Assembly: GCF_030519475.1 (NCBI RefSeq) | Contig: NZ_JAUMKD010000009.1 | Span: forward strand, 186,001-250,000 | Direction: 5' to 3' | From: Micromonospora sp. C28SCA-DRY-2 | GTDB lineage: Bacteria; Actinomycetota; Actinomycetes; Mycobacteriales; Micromonosporaceae | Length of the DNA stretch: 64,000 bases | In this document: positions 1 through 8,435 of the stretch, one piece after another | Layout of the letters: every line of letters starts with the position of its first letter | Position numbering within the stretch: the first letter of the stretch is position 1 | The notes under the pieces: generated by a model | Seen by the model: the letters and a program-made list of their open reading frames with translations, nothing else | Told to the model about the DNA's origin: nothing | Databases searched by the model: none | Program-made: the position numbers and the translations under genes

Positions 1-140
1 AGCCGGCCCGCGCTGTCGTTGTTGATGTGCTCGACCAGCTCGTAACGCTCGGCGAGGATCTCACCGGCCGTGGGAGCACCGAAGGTCATGACCGGAGGAG
101 CGCTCTCGTCCGCGTCCTGACCCTCGCCGACCTGGGTCAC
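1..140 (-). CDS. Kinase-like protein next to murJ, N-terminal fragment
   Basis: Only the first 46 codons lie in the window; the gene runs off the left edge. I place the start at the GTG at 140-138 because AGGGAGGA lies 7 bases upstream; the inner ATG at 89-87 has no ribosome binding site. The peptide contains AGEILAERYELVEHINNDSAG, which resembles the start of the protein-kinase-fold proteins encoded beside murJ in actinobacteria. In that family the kinase-like protein is thought to regulate the MurJ flippase and may be catalytically dead. No catalytic motifs can be seen in this fragment, so the kinase call rests on this short N-terminus and on its neighbour. Confidence 0.6.
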   Translation of the reverse strand, partial: MTQVGEGQDADESAPPVMTFGAPTAGEILAERYELVEHINNDSAGR

Positions 141-627
141 CCGTCCTCCCTCGGTGATCGTGTCGATCGATGGACCCGCGCTGCTGGGCATGTGGCTTCC
201 CGCTCTGTCTTTCAGGGGCCGGCCGACCGGTGTCGGCGCGAGCGCCGGTGCCTGCCGTACCCGTCGAGAGCGACCTTACCCGGCTGGGCCGTCTCCCCGA
301 CATGTCATCTTCCCGCCGCACCCAGCGAGGTTTCGGGAGTAGACGAGCTCGTCCGGTTACGACCGTTGTCAACCACGTTGCTGGCACATGTACTAGCCAA
401 TCTAGAGGTAGACCGCAAGGGCTCGACGCAGGGGCCGGAACGGTGTCGCGGCCGCGTCGATGTCCGGGGGGTTCCCGACGAACGGGGCGCCATACTCAGC
501 CGTCCGGTTGGTTATCCACAGCCCGATCCGGTGACTGAGCGGGGAATCGCGGAGTTATCCACAGGCGCATCCCCAGGCTGGTGATCCACCGTCACGCTTC
601 GTACCGGCGGGTAGGGCCGGGCGGCGG
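141..627. other. Intergenic region between the kinase-like gene and murJ
   Basis: This 487-base stretch carries no convincing gene: the frames open here have actinobacterial-shadow composition and no ribosome binding site. The left end must hold the promoter of the kinase-like gene. The part near 360-420 is less GC-rich than its surroundings. The right half carries two perfect DnaA-box sequences, listed separately. Confidence 0.6.
512..563 (+). promoter_or_regulatory. Pair of perfect DnaA boxes (TTATCCACA)
   Basis: TTATCCACA occurs at 512-520 and again at 555-563, same strand, 43 bases apart; a weaker relative (TGATCCACC) follows near 582. TTATCCACA is the classical high-affinity DnaA box. 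The pair lies downstream of murJ and upstream of the kinase-like gene. It may titrate DnaA or regulate; two boxes alone do not make an origin. Confidence 0.6.
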
Positions 628-2373
628 TCAGCGGCCGAGCCGGCGCCGGACCATCCCGACCACCTCGGTGATCTCACCGATCCGCAGCGCCATGGCCAGA
701 CCGAGATAGGTACCGCCGATCACCGCCCCGCCGATCACCAACTGGGCCAGCGCCTGGGCGCGGCTCGGCGTGTCGTCGCCGGGCAGCAGGGCGACCACCA
801 GCAGGCCGACCAGGGCCGCGCCGAGCGCGGCGACCGCGACCCGGGCCAGGGTGCGGGTGATCGCGCCGAGCCCGATCCGGCCCACCCGGGGCCGCAGCAG
901 CCAGGCGGAGGCGATCGCGGCGGCCAGGTAGGAGACCGCGTTGCCGATCATCATTCCGGCGGCCGCGAAGTGCGCGGCGAAGGCGGCGAAGAGAATGATC
1001 TGGACTCCGATCCGCAGCGCCACCACCGGAATGTTGATCAGCGCCGGGGTGCGGGTGTCGGGGAGCGCGTAGAAGGCGAAGGTGAACAGCTGGCTGATCG
1101 CGAACGGCACCAGCGCGAGCGCGGCGACCAGCAGCACCAGCGAGGTGTCGGCGGCGTTGTCGTCGCTGAACGCGCCGTAGCGGAACAGCGTCACCGACAG
1201 CGGGGTGGCCAGCACCGCGTAGCAGACGGCGATCGGGGCGAGCACCGCCGAGACGGTGCGGGTGCCCCGGGACAGGTCGGCGGCGAGGTCGGCGTACCGG
1301 CCGTCGGCGGCGGCCGCGCTCATCCGGGGCATCAGCGCGGTGATGATCGAGACGGCGATGATGCCGTGCGCCATCATCAGCAGCAGGAAGACGTTGTTGT
1401 AGATCAGCGCGCCGGCGTCCCCGTCACCCGCCCGGTTCAGCAGGTTGAAGAGCACGATCAGGCCGATCTGGCTGACCGCGACGTAGCAGAACATCCAGGC
1501 GCCGAGGCGGCCCAGCTCGGCCAGGCCCAGCGCCCGGAAGTCGAACCGGAACCGCCACCGGAAGCCCACCTTGCGCAGCGCCGGCAGCAGGCCGGCGGCC
1601 TGGATCGCCACGCCGAGCAGGGTGCCGCCACCGATCAGCAGGATCCGCCCGGTGGTCATCTGCTCCGGCCGGATGATCTCGGCGCCGAAGATCGCGATGT
1701 AGAGCCCGGCGGTGGCGATCACCACGATGTTGTTCAGGATCGGCGCCCACATCGGGGCGGCGAAGTGCCCCCGGGTGTTGAGCACCGCGCTGATCAGCGC
1801 GCTGAGGCCGGTGAAGAAGATCATCGGCAGCATCAGGTACGACAGGTTGGTGACGAGTTCCTGGTAAGCCTCGCCGCGGTTGTCGCTGGTGTAGAGCATG
1901 GTGAGCAGCGACGCGGCGGCCACGGCGAGCAGCGCGGCCGCGGCCAGGGTGACCACCGCGAGGGTGAGCAGCCGCTGGGCGTACGCCTGACCGCCGTCGG
2001 CGTCGGCCTTGCGCCGGCGCACCAGCACCGGGATGAGCACGCTGGTGAGGATGCCGCCGAGCAGGAACTCGTAGACCATCCCGGGCAGGATCTGCGCGGT
2101 GGTGTACGCGTCGCCGACCAGGGCGCCGCCCAGCGCCGCGGTCAGCGCCAGCGTGCGCAGGAAGCCGGTGCCCCGGCTGACCAGGCTGCCGATCGCCATC
2201 ACCGCGCTGTTGGTCGCGGCGCTGCCCTCGGCCACCTGCTCCGGCGGCGGGGCGGTCGACTCCATCGCCGGCTGGTTGAGCGGCTCCGCCGAGATGAACG
2301 TGGCGCCGTCCGCCGGAGGCCGCCCGCCGCCGTCACCCATGGCGTTCGCGCTGCGGTAGAGCCCGCCGCTCAT
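628..2373 (-). CDS. murJ: Lipid II flippase MurJ
   Basis: This 581-residue protein is an integral membrane protein of the MurJ/MviN family, which moves lipid II across the cytoplasmic membrane for peptidoglycan synthesis. After a hydrophilic N-terminus of about 70 residues come about 14 hydrophobic segments; the first contains the conserved arginine-bearing stretch SLVSRGTGFLRT. The start is the ATG at 2373-2371, with GGAGG about 7 bases upstream; an upstream in-frame start at 2442 is less likely. It is divergent from the CCA-adding enzyme gene and followed, after a long spacer, by the kinase-like gene on the same strand, the usual actinobacterial order. The call is secure. Confidence 0.95.
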   Translation of the reverse strand: MSGGLYRSANAMGDGGGRPPADGATFISAEPLNQPAMESTAPPPEQVAEGSAATNSAVMAIGSLVSRGTGFLRTLALTAALGGALVGDAYTTAQILPGMVYEFLLGGILTSVLIPVLVRRRKADADGGQAYAQRLLTLAVVTLAAAALLAVAAASLLTMLYTSDNRGEAYQELVTNLSYLMLPMIFFTGLSALISAVLNTRGHFAAPMWAPILNNIVVIATAGLYIAIFGAEIIRPEQMTTGRILLIGGGTLLGVAIQAAGLLPALRKVGFRWRFRFDFRALGLAELGRLGAWMFCYVAVSQIGLIVLFNLLNRAGDGDAGALIYNNVFLLLMMAHGIIAVSIITALMPRMSAAAADGRYADLAADLSRGTRTVSAVLAPIAVCYAVLATPLSVTLFRYGAFSDDNAADTSLVLLVAALALVPFAISQLFTFAFYALPDTRTPALINIPVVALRIGVQIILFAAFAAHFAAAGMMIGNAVSYLAAAIASAWLLRPRVGRIGLGAITRTLARVAVAALGAALVGLLVVALLPGDDTPSRAQALAQLVIGGAVIGGTYLGLAMALRIGEITEVVGMVRRRLGR

Positions 2374-2484
2374 CTTCTCGCCTCCAAGGGGTATCCGGAG
2401 CCGGCACCGGCCCGCACGAGCATGACGATAGTCAACGCGCACCTGCTACCCGCGCCCGGCGGAGGACATCCGCACCGGGACCGA

Positions 2485-2490
2485 TAGGCT
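2485..2490 (+). promoter_or_regulatory. Possible -10 box for the CCA-adding enzyme gene
   Basis: TAGGCT ends 9 bases before the ATG at 2500 and no Shine-Dalgarno sequence is visible in between, so the transcript may have little or no leader. Confidence 0.4.
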
Positions 2491-2499
2491 GGCGATCCC

Positions 2500-3963
2500 A
2501 TGTCCGAAGCCTCCGTTCCCCGTGCCGCCGCCGACCGCCGCGAACTCACCGCCGCGCAGCGCAACGCCGTCGCCGAACTGCTCCGGGTCTCGCCGGTCGC
2601 CGACGAGCTCGGCCGCCGGTTCGCGAAGGCCGGCCACGAGTTGCACCTGGTGGGCGGTTCGGTGCGGGACGCCCTGCTCGGCCGGCTCGGCGAGGACCTC
2701 GACTTCTGCACCGACGCGCTGCCCGACCAGACGCTGCGCATCGTCCGGGGCTGGGCCGAGTCGATCTGGGAGACCGGCCGCGAGTTCGGCACCATCGGCG
2801 CCCAGCGCGACGGGCTGCGGCTGGAGATCACCACCTTCCGGGCCGAGGCGTACGACCAGGTCACCCGCAATCCGGTGGTCAGCTACGGCACGGACCTGAC
2901 CGAGGACCTGAAGCGGCGGGACTTCACCATCAACGCGATGGCGGTCAGCCTGCCCGAGCACCGGTTCACCGATCCGCACGGCGGGCTGGCCGATCTCGCG
3001 GCGAAGGTGATCCGGACCCCGGCGTCGCCGCAGGAGTCGTTCCGGGACGACCCGCTGCGGATGCTCCGGGCCGCCCGGTTCGCCGCCCAGCTGCGCTTCG
3101 CGGTGCACCCGGACGTGCACGCGGCGATGACCCGGATGGCCGCCGACCTGGACCGGATCACCGCCGAGCGGATCCGCGACGAGTTCACCAAGCTGCTCTG
3201 CGGCGCCGACCCGGTGACCGGGCTCCGGTTGCTGGTCGACACCGGGCTGGCCGACCGGTTCCTGCCGGAGCTGACCGGCCTGAAGCTGGAGATCGACGAG
3301 CACGCCCAGCACAAGGACGTCTACGAGCACACCCTCACCGTGGTGAGCAACGCGGTCTCGTACGAGGAGGACGGCTGCGACTTCGTGCTCCGGATGGCCG
3401 CGCTGATGCACGACGTCGGCAAGCCGGCGACCAAGGCGGTCGGCCCGGACGGCCGGGTCAGCTTCCACCACCACGAGGTGGTCGGCGCCCGGCTCACCAA
3501 GGCGCGGATGAAGGCGCTGCGCTACCCGAAGGACGTCACCGCTCAGGTGACCGCGCTGGTCGCGCTGCACCTGCGGTTCTACGGCTACGGCCGGGGCGAG
3601 TGGACCGACTCGGCGGTGCGCCGCTACGTCGCCGACGCCGGTGACCTGCTGCCGCGGCTGCACAAGCTCACCCGGTCGGACTGCACCACTCGTAACCGGC
3701 GCAAGGCGGCCCAGCTCGCCGCCGACTACGACGCGCTGGAGGAGCGGATCGCCCGGATCGCCGCCGAGGAGGATCTGGCCCGGGTCCGCCCCGACCTGGA
3801 CGGCAACGCGATCATGGAGCTGCTCGGCGTACCGCCGGGGCCGGTGGTCGGCCGCGCCTGGAAGCACCTGAAGGACCTGCGCCTGGAGCGCGGCCCGCTG
3901 GACCGCGAGACGGCCGAGGCCGAGCTGCTGCGCTGGGCCCGCGACGAGGGCCTGCGCGACTGA
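2500..3963 (+). CDS. CCA tRNA nucleotidyltransferase
   Basis: This 487-residue enzyme adds or repairs the CCA end of tRNAs. The nucleotidyltransferase signature is complete: GGSVRD at residues 52-57 followed by the metal-binding DLD at 66-68. An RNA-binding region follows, with the DDPLRMLRAARFAAQ motif. The C-terminal half holds an HD domain (HDVGK starting at His304), typical of the actinobacterial form, which may add phosphohydrolase activity. Length fits the family. The symbol pcnA is often used for it, but poly(A) polymerase activity cannot be judged from sequence. It is transcribed divergently from murJ. Confidence 0.93.
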   Translation: MSEASVPRAAADRRELTAAQRNAVAELLRVSPVADELGRRFAKAGHELHLVGGSVRDALLGRLGEDLDFCTDALPDQTLRIVRGWAESIWETGREFGTIGAQRDGLRLEITTFRAEAYDQVTRNPVVSYGTDLTEDLKRRDFTINAMAVSLPEHRFTDPHGGLADLAAKVIRTPASPQESFRDDPLRMLRAARFAAQLRFAVHPDVHAAMTRMAADLDRITAERIRDEFTKLLCGADPVTGLRLLVDTGLADRFLPELTGLKLEIDEHAQHKDVYEHTLTVVSNAVSYEEDGCDFVLRMAALMHDVGKPATKAVGPDGRVSFHHHEVVGARLTKARMKALRYPKDVTAQVTALVALHLRFYGYGRGEWTDSAVRRYVADAGDLLPRLHKLTRSDCTTRNRRKAAQLAADYDALEERIARIAAEEDLARVRPDLDGNAIMELLGVPPGPVVGRAWKHLKDLRLERGPLDRETAEAELLRWARDEGLRD

Positions 3964-4019
3964 GCCGACGCGGAGGGCGCCGCCCCCGGGGAGCGACGCC
4001 CTTCGCCCTACGGTCGGCG

Positions 4020-5534
4020 CTACTTCGCCTCGACCGCGGTGCCGTCCACCGCCGGCTTGCCGTTGCCCGACGACGACGCCGAGCCGAGCTTCGCCAGCAG
4101 GCCGGTCAGGTCGATGCCGGTCAGGTCGCTGCCCAGTTGGAGCCCCTGCGCCACGTTGCCGGCCACCGACTTGGTCAGCGAGGAGGCCCCGTCGGTCGAG
4201 ATGACCGTCATCTTGTCGATCGCGCCGATCGGCGCGCTGGCCGCCTCGACCACCTGCGGCAGCACCTTGACCAGCAGGTCGAGCACCGCCGCCTCGCCGT
4301 ACGCGGCGAACGCCTCGGCCTTGCGGGCCATCGCGTCCGCCTCCGCCTGCCCCTTGGCCAGGATGGCCGCCGCCTCGGCCTGGCCCTCCCGCTCGACCGC
4401 CTCGGCGATCGCGGAGCGCCGCCGCTGCTCGGCCTCGCCCTCCTTGGCGCCCTCGATCGCGTTCGCCTCGGCCAGCGCGGCCCGCCGGGCCCGCTCGCCC
4501 TCACCGGTGAGCCGGGCCTGCTCGGCGGCGGCCTGGGCGGCGGCGATGACTGCCTGCCGCTGCGCGTCGGCGTTCAACACCGCGGCGTTGCGGGCCGCCT
4601 CGGCCTCCTGCTCGACCTTGTACCGGGCGGCGTCCGCCGGCTTGCGCACCTCGGTGTCCAGTTGGCGCTGCTTCAGCTCGGCGTTGCGCTCGGCCACCTT
4701 CTGCTGCTCGGAGAGGATCGCCTGGTCCCGCTCGGCCTGGGCGAGCGGCCCGGCGGCGGCGGACTTCGCCTTGGCCGCGTCGATCTCCGCCTGGATGGCT
4801 GCCTGCTTGAGCGCCAGGTTCCGGTTGGCCTCGGCGATCGCCTCCTCGGCGAGCAGCCGCTCCTGCTCGGCCTGCTGCCGGGCCCGGGCCTCGGCGATGG
4901 CCGCGTCCTTGAGCACCCGCGCGGCCTCCGGCCGGCCCAGGTCCTGCAGGTAGGAGCCCTCGGCGAGGATGTCCTGGAGCTGGAAGGTGTCCAGCACCAG
5001 GCCCTGGTTGGTCATCGAGTGCTCGGCCTCCTCGGCCACCGCGCTGGCGAAGGCCGCCCGGTCCCGGATGACCTCCTCGACGGTGAGCCGGCCGACGATC
5101 GAGCGCAGCGCGCCGGCGAGCACCTCCCGGGTGAAGTCCTCGATCTCGTCCTGCTGGTGCAGGAAGCGCTGGGCGGCCGCGCGGATGGCGTCCTCGGTGC
5201 CGCCGACCTTGACGATCGCGACCCCGTGCAGCTCGGTACGGATGCCCTGCTTGCTCACCGCGCCCTTGATCCCGACGTCGATCCGGCGGCTGGACAGGTC
5301 CAGCGACTGGAGCTTCTGCACCACCGGCAGGACGAAGACCGAGGCGCCGAGCACCACCTTCTGCCCGGACATGTCGGTCGACCGGCCGCCGTCGGCGGTC
5401 TGCGTGGTGCGGCCCTTGCGGCCGGTGACGATGAAGGCCTCGTTCGGCCCGGCGACCTTGATCCGGGAGAGCACGAAGAGGATGAGCACGAGGACGAGGA
5501 GGACCGCGCCGCCGATGGCGATGAGAAGGGGCAT
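4020..5534 (-). CDS. SPFH/flotillin family membrane scaffold protein
   Basis: The 504-residue product starts with one hydrophobic segment (about residues 2-23), then an SPFH/band 7 domain (about 25-190), then a long Ala/Glu/Arg-rich coiled coil (about 200-430) with many EA repeats. This is the flotillin layout; such proteins form oligomeric scaffolds at the inner face of the membrane and organise membrane microdomains. The start is the ATG at 5534-5532, just before the hydrophobic segment, with a weak AGGACGG upstream. It lies 29 bases downstream of an NfeD-like gene on the same strand, and NfeD-flotillin pairs are a classical operon. The C-terminus is Gly/Ser-rich. Confidence 0.9.
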   Translation of the reverse strand: MPLLIAIGGAVLLVLVLILFVLSRIKVAGPNEAFIVTGRKGRTTQTADGGRSTDMSGQKVVLGASVFVLPVVQKLQSLDLSSRRIDVGIKGAVSKQGIRTELHGVAIVKVGGTEDAIRAAAQRFLHQQDEIEDFTREVLAGALRSIVGRLTVEEVIRDRAAFASAVAEEAEHSMTNQGLVLDTFQLQDILAEGSYLQDLGRPEAARVLKDAAIAEARARQQAEQERLLAEEAIAEANRNLALKQAAIQAEIDAAKAKSAAAGPLAQAERDQAILSEQQKVAERNAELKQRQLDTEVRKPADAARYKVEQEAEAARNAAVLNADAQRQAVIAAAQAAAEQARLTGEGERARRAALAEANAIEGAKEGEAEQRRRSAIAEAVEREGQAEAAAILAKGQAEADAMARKAEAFAAYGEAAVLDLLVKVLPQVVEAASAPIGAIDKMTVISTDGASSLTKSVAGNVAQGLQLGSDLTGIDLTGLLAKLGSASSSGNGKPAVDGTAVEAK

Positions 5535-5563
5535 GTGACCGTCCTGTTTCTTTATGAGGGGGT

Positions 5564-6085
5564 TCAGTAGGTCTCGACGTGCACGCTGGTCTCGCTGAGC
5601 GCCTCGACCACGAAGATCTGGGCGCCGACCGGGATCGGCCGGTCGGCCCGGGCGTTGAGCTTCACCGGCTGGCCGGCCACGCGGACCCGGACCTCGCCGT
5701 AGCCGTCGACCGGCACCGGGGTGACCACCAGGCCGAGCGCGCCGACCAGGTGGTGGCGGTTGGGGGTCGCGTCGGTGGGCATGTCGCGGGCCGCCCGGCC
5801 GAGCCGGGCCGCCACCCACGCGGTGGGCACGGCCGCGAGAACTCCGCCGGCCACCGCCGCCGCGATCGCGCCGGGGCCGCCCCCGCCGAGCAGTTCGTTG
5901 ACGATCGCGGCGCCGAAGCCGAGCGCCCCGACGAACCCGGCGACCGCCTCGACCGACACCGGACCGTCCAGATCGGGTTGACCGAAGTGGAGCAGTTCGG
6001 TGCCGAGCAGCGCGAGCGCCAGCACCCCGACGCCGATGCCGCCGATGATGAGGAAGAGCAGGGTCCCCGTGGCCACGACCCGCAC
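5564..6085 (-). CDS. NfeD-like membrane protein
   Basis: About 173 residues. The N-terminal half has several hydrophobic segments; the C-terminal 70 residues (from about VGALGLVVTPVPVDGYGEVRV to the end) look like the OB-fold of the NfeD family. NfeD proteins partner flotillins in membrane organisation. I chose the GTG at 6085-6083, directly before the first hydrophobic segment; a longer reading frame upstream adds a hydrophilic stretch that overlaps the divergent promoter region. The flotillin gene follows 29 bases later, so the two are probably co-transcribed. Confidence 0.8.
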   Translation of the reverse strand: MRVVATGTLLFLIIGGIGVGVLALALLGTELLHFGQPDLDGPVSVEAVAGFVGALGFGAAIVNELLGGGGPGAIAAAVAGGVLAAVPTAWVAARLGRAARDMPTDATPNRHHLVGALGLVVTPVPVDGYGEVRVRVAGQPVKLNARADRPIPVGAQIFVVEALSETSVHVETY

Positions 6086-6147
6086 GGTATCGATCCCGCG
6101 CAACGTCCCGGCCGGTCGCGGCGGGTGTCCGACAAGGAATCTAGCTG

Positions 6148-6182
6148 TTGACAAGATCGCGCCGATCGGTGCATCTTGACAA
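6148..6182. promoter_or_regulatory. Inverted repeat in a divergent promoter region
   Basis: TTGACAAGAT (6148-6157) and ATCTTGACAA (6173-6182) are inverted copies matching at 9 of 10 positions, separated by 15 bases, and TGACAAG recurs at 6183-6189. The region lies between the NfeD/flotillin operon and the small membrane protein gene. It is a plausible operator; the binding protein is unknown. Confidence 0.4.
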
Positions 6183-6201
6183 TGACAAGACGGAGGTTTC
6201 C

Positions 6202-6606
6202 ATGTCCGAGGCAACCCGCACCACCGCCGGCGTCCTGCTGATCACCGTGGTCGCCGTCGCGTACGGCGGCCTGACCCTGCTCACCCACCTGGCCCGGCGC
6301 AAGGCCGGCTACCTCGACAACCCGGTCCGCCGGGGGCTGTGGACCGCCGGCCACGCCCACGCCGGGGTGCTGGTGCTGTTCGCGCTCGCCGTGCTGCCCT
6401 ACGTCGACCAGGCCGACGCGTCCGACGGCACCCGCACGCTGATCCGGTCGCTGCTGGTCGCGGCGCCGATCCTGATGCCGCTCGGCTTCTTCCTCTCGGT
6501 GGTCCGGCCGCAGGACACCCGGCCCAACAAGCTGATCTGGCTGACCGTGGCCGGCGGGGCCTGCCTCGTCGCCGGCGCGCTGCTGCTCGGCGTCACCCTG
6601 CTCTGA
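6202..6606 (+). CDS. Small four-helix membrane protein, function unknown
   Basis: The 134-residue product has about four hydrophobic segments (near residues 8-25, 47-65, 82-100 and 112-132) joined by short charged loops such as HLARRKAGYLDNPVRRG. I do not recognise a characterised family. The start ATG at 6202 follows CGGAGG with 5-6 bases spacing. It is divergent from the NfeD/flotillin pair across an inverted repeat, which could allow joint control. Codon usage is typical of the genome. Confidence 0.75.
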   Translation: MSEATRTTAGVLLITVVAVAYGGLTLLTHLARRKAGYLDNPVRRGLWTAGHAHAGVLVLFALAVLPYVDQADASDGTRTLIRSLLVAAPILMPLGFFLSVVRPQDTRPNKLIWLTVAGGACLVAGALLLGVTLL

Positions 6607-6740
6607 GCGCCGGCCGGAGCCGGGGCGGCGTCAGCCCGGTAGGGGCGCCGCGGCTCCGCCAGCCCGCTGCGCGCACCAGGGCCTCTCGACCGGGACGCGG
6701 CACCGGGCGGCTGCCGGCGGGATCTGTCGGACCGGTGGAC

Positions 6741-6746
6741 GACAAT
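6741..6746 (+). promoter_or_regulatory. Possible -10 box for the alkyltransferase gene
   Basis: GACAAT ends 6 bases before the ATG at 6753 and no Shine-Dalgarno sequence precedes the start, as expected for a leaderless transcript. Confidence 0.35.
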
Positions 6747-6752
6747 GGGTGG

Positions 6753-7241
6753 ATGCGCTGGACCGTGCTCGACTCGCCGATCGGAGAGTTCTCCGTGGCC
6801 ACCGACGACGACAGCGTCCGCGGTACGCGTTTCGGCCGGGTCGCCGGCGCCGCCGACGAGCCGGGCGACGGGTTCTCCCGCCGCGCGGTGGCGGAGCTGC
6901 GGGCCTACTTCGCCGGCGAGCTGACCGAGTTCAGCCTGCCGGTGGCGGCGCCCCGGGGCTCCGACTTCGAGCGGGCGGTGTGGCGCGAGATGACCCGGAT
7001 CCCGTACGGCGGCATGCTCACCTACGGCGAGGTGGCCCGGCGGGTGGGCGATCCCGGCGCCGCCCGGGCGGTCGGGGTGGCCTGCAACCGCAACCCGGTC
7101 CCGGTCATCGTGCCCTGCCACCGGATCGTCGGCGCCGGCGCCAAGCTGGTCGGCTTCGGCGGCGGTCTGGACCGCAAGCGCTTCCTGCTCGAACTGGAGG
7201 CCCGGGTCGACTTCGAACGCTCCCTGCTCGGCTCCGGCTGA
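6753..7241 (+). CDS. ogt: Methylated-DNA--[protein]-cysteine S-methyltransferase
   Basis: This 162-residue protein repairs O6-alkylguanine by transferring the alkyl group to its own cysteine. The active-site motif PCHRIVGAG is present with the acceptor Cys at residue 122, and the DNA-binding stretch YGEVARRVGDPGAARAVG precedes it. The length fits the short actinobacterial form that lacks an Ada domain. It is followed by a spacer with a short direct repeat and then by an unrelated secreted-protein gene. Confidence 0.92.
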   Translation: MRWTVLDSPIGEFSVATDDDSVRGTRFGRVAGAADEPGDGFSRRAVAELRAYFAGELTEFSLPVAAPRGSDFERAVWREMTRIPYGGMLTYGEVARRVGDPGAARAVGVACNRNPVPVIVPCHRIVGAGAKLVGFGGGLDRKRFLLELEARVDFERSLLGSG

Positions 7242-7260
7242 CCCACCGGCGGCTCCCGGC

Positions 7261-7313
7261 CGGCCGGAGAGCACGCGAGCCGTCGGGCCGGCCGGAGACA
7301 CGCGAGCCGTCGG
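7261..7313 (+). repeat. Short imperfect direct repeat
   Basis: Two copies of CGGCCGGAGA(G)CACGCGAGCC followed by GTCGG stand at 7261-7286 and 7289-7313; the second lacks one base. They fill the spacer between two same-strand genes. No function can be assigned. Confidence 0.5.
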
Positions 7314-7412
7314 CCGAACGGATCGGGAGCGACCGATCGGTCGATGCGACGGATCACGCTCGGCGCTGAGGATCGAGGCGTCTGATCCGCCCGACCTCGA
7401 CGGGGGCTTCCC

Positions 7413-8348
7413 ATGAACGACAGGCAGGACAGGACCGTCAACCGCCGCCGGCTGTTGCGCCGAGCGGGCACCGTCGCCGCGGGGATCGCCGGCACCGGGG
7501 TGGTCGGGGCAAGCGCCGCCGGCCCCGCCCAGGCCGCTCCCGGGGACCCGGTCCTGCAAGGCCGGGACAACGACGCCGTGGACCAGACCACGACGTTGCG
7601 GAGCGCCGCCACGGGCGCCACGCTGCGGCTGGAGAACGCCAGGACGACGCCGTACCCGAACGACATCACGCTGGCCGAGCCGGCGCTGCGGCTCGCCCCG
7701 AGCGGCGACACTCTTCCGCCGACTGCCGAGGTCGGCTCGATCGGCATGAACAGCGCCGGCACGCTGCTGGCGGTCTCCGGCCGGTCCGACGGGTTCAGCA
7801 TCGTCGACTTCGTCTACACCAGCGGCACCGCCAGCCGGATCGTCCCGGTCACGCCGCAGCGGGTCATCGACACCCGCACGCCGATCGGGCGGGCCCGGAT
7901 CGAGAACCGCACCGGCAACCTGGACAGCTCCGGCCGGCTCCTGGCCGGCCGGACGATCCACGTCAACCTGGGCGACTACGTCTTCTTCGGTGAGGGCGTG
8001 TTCGGCAACGTGACCGTCACCGGTCCACTCGCCGCCGGCTTCCTCCAGATCTTCCCGGAGGGCACGCCGCGCCCCGCGGAGTTCTCCACCATCAACTTCC
8101 AGGCCAACCAGACGCTGTCGAACGCGTTCTTCTCGGGCGTCAGCAACAACCTCGACCTGGTCTCGGTCTACACGCTGAAGACGACGCACGTGATCATCGA
8201 CGTGGTGGCGTTCGTGATCAGCTACGGCGAGGTGAACCCGATGTTCCAGCCGATCTCCGGCGGGGAGCGGTTGAGCGCCGAGGCGCTCGCCGCCCGCCGG
8301 GCGGAACGCGCGGCCGCGGCCCGGCGGAGCAGGCCCCGCTGGAGCTGA
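7413..8348 (+). CDS. Tat-exported cell-surface protein with an actinobacterial PxRxxDTR-type domain
   Basis: The 311-residue protein begins with a twin-arginine signal (RRRLLRRAG at residues 11-19, then a weakly hydrophobic stretch ending in AQA near residue 41). The second half reads VTPQRVIDTRT, then NVTVTGPLAAGFLQIFPEG, then NFQANQTLSNAF, then THVIIDVVAFV. This is the layout of a module often repeated in secreted actinobacterial proteins. The module looks like a beta-rich surface domain of unknown ligand; here it occurs once. The C-terminus is an Ala/Arg-rich tail. The start ATG at 7413 follows GGGGG. A strong hairpin downstream ends the transcript. Confidence 0.75.
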   Translation: MNDRQDRTVNRRRLLRRAGTVAAGIAGTGVVGASAAGPAQAAPGDPVLQGRDNDAVDQTTTLRSAATGATLRLENARTTPYPNDITLAEPALRLAPSGDTLPPTAEVGSIGMNSAGTLLAVSGRSDGFSIVDFVYTSGTASRIVPVTPQRVIDTRTPIGRARIENRTGNLDSSGRLLAGRTIHVNLGDYVFFGEGVFGNVTVTGPLAAGFLQIFPEGTPRPAEFSTINFQANQTLSNAFFSGVSNNLDLVSVYTLKTTHVIIDVVAFVISYGEVNPMFQPISGGERLSAEALAARRAERAAAARRSRPRWS

Positions 8349-8382
8349 CGGCCGGTCCCCGTACCCGATCGACCGGAACACG

Positions 8383-8414
8383 CGAGGGCCGGGTCCGTGC
8401 GGACCCGGCCCTCG
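8383..8414. terminator. Bidirectional terminator hairpin
   Basis: A perfect 14-base-pair stem (arm CGAGGGCCGGGTCC) with a GTGC loop sits between the convergent Tat-protein and inositol-phosphate synthase genes. No clear U-tract follows, as is common in actinobacteria. Confidence 0.75.
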
Positions 8415-8435
8415 GCGGTGCTGGTGGTCAGCGCG

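Noticed and set aside
512..563. Candidate origin of replication from two DnaA boxes
   Set aside because: Only two boxes, no dnaA or dnaN beside them, and no AT-rich unwinding element; treated as DnaA sites only.
970..2487. Long plus-strand open frame opposite murJ
   Set aside because: Arg/Gln/Gly/His-rich composition of an antisense shadow in GC-rich DNA; MurJ on the other strand has clear family motifs.
6399..8381. Minus-strand frame across the alkyltransferase and Tat protein genes
   Set aside because: Arg/Gly/Val shadow composition; both plus-strand genes have intact motifs.
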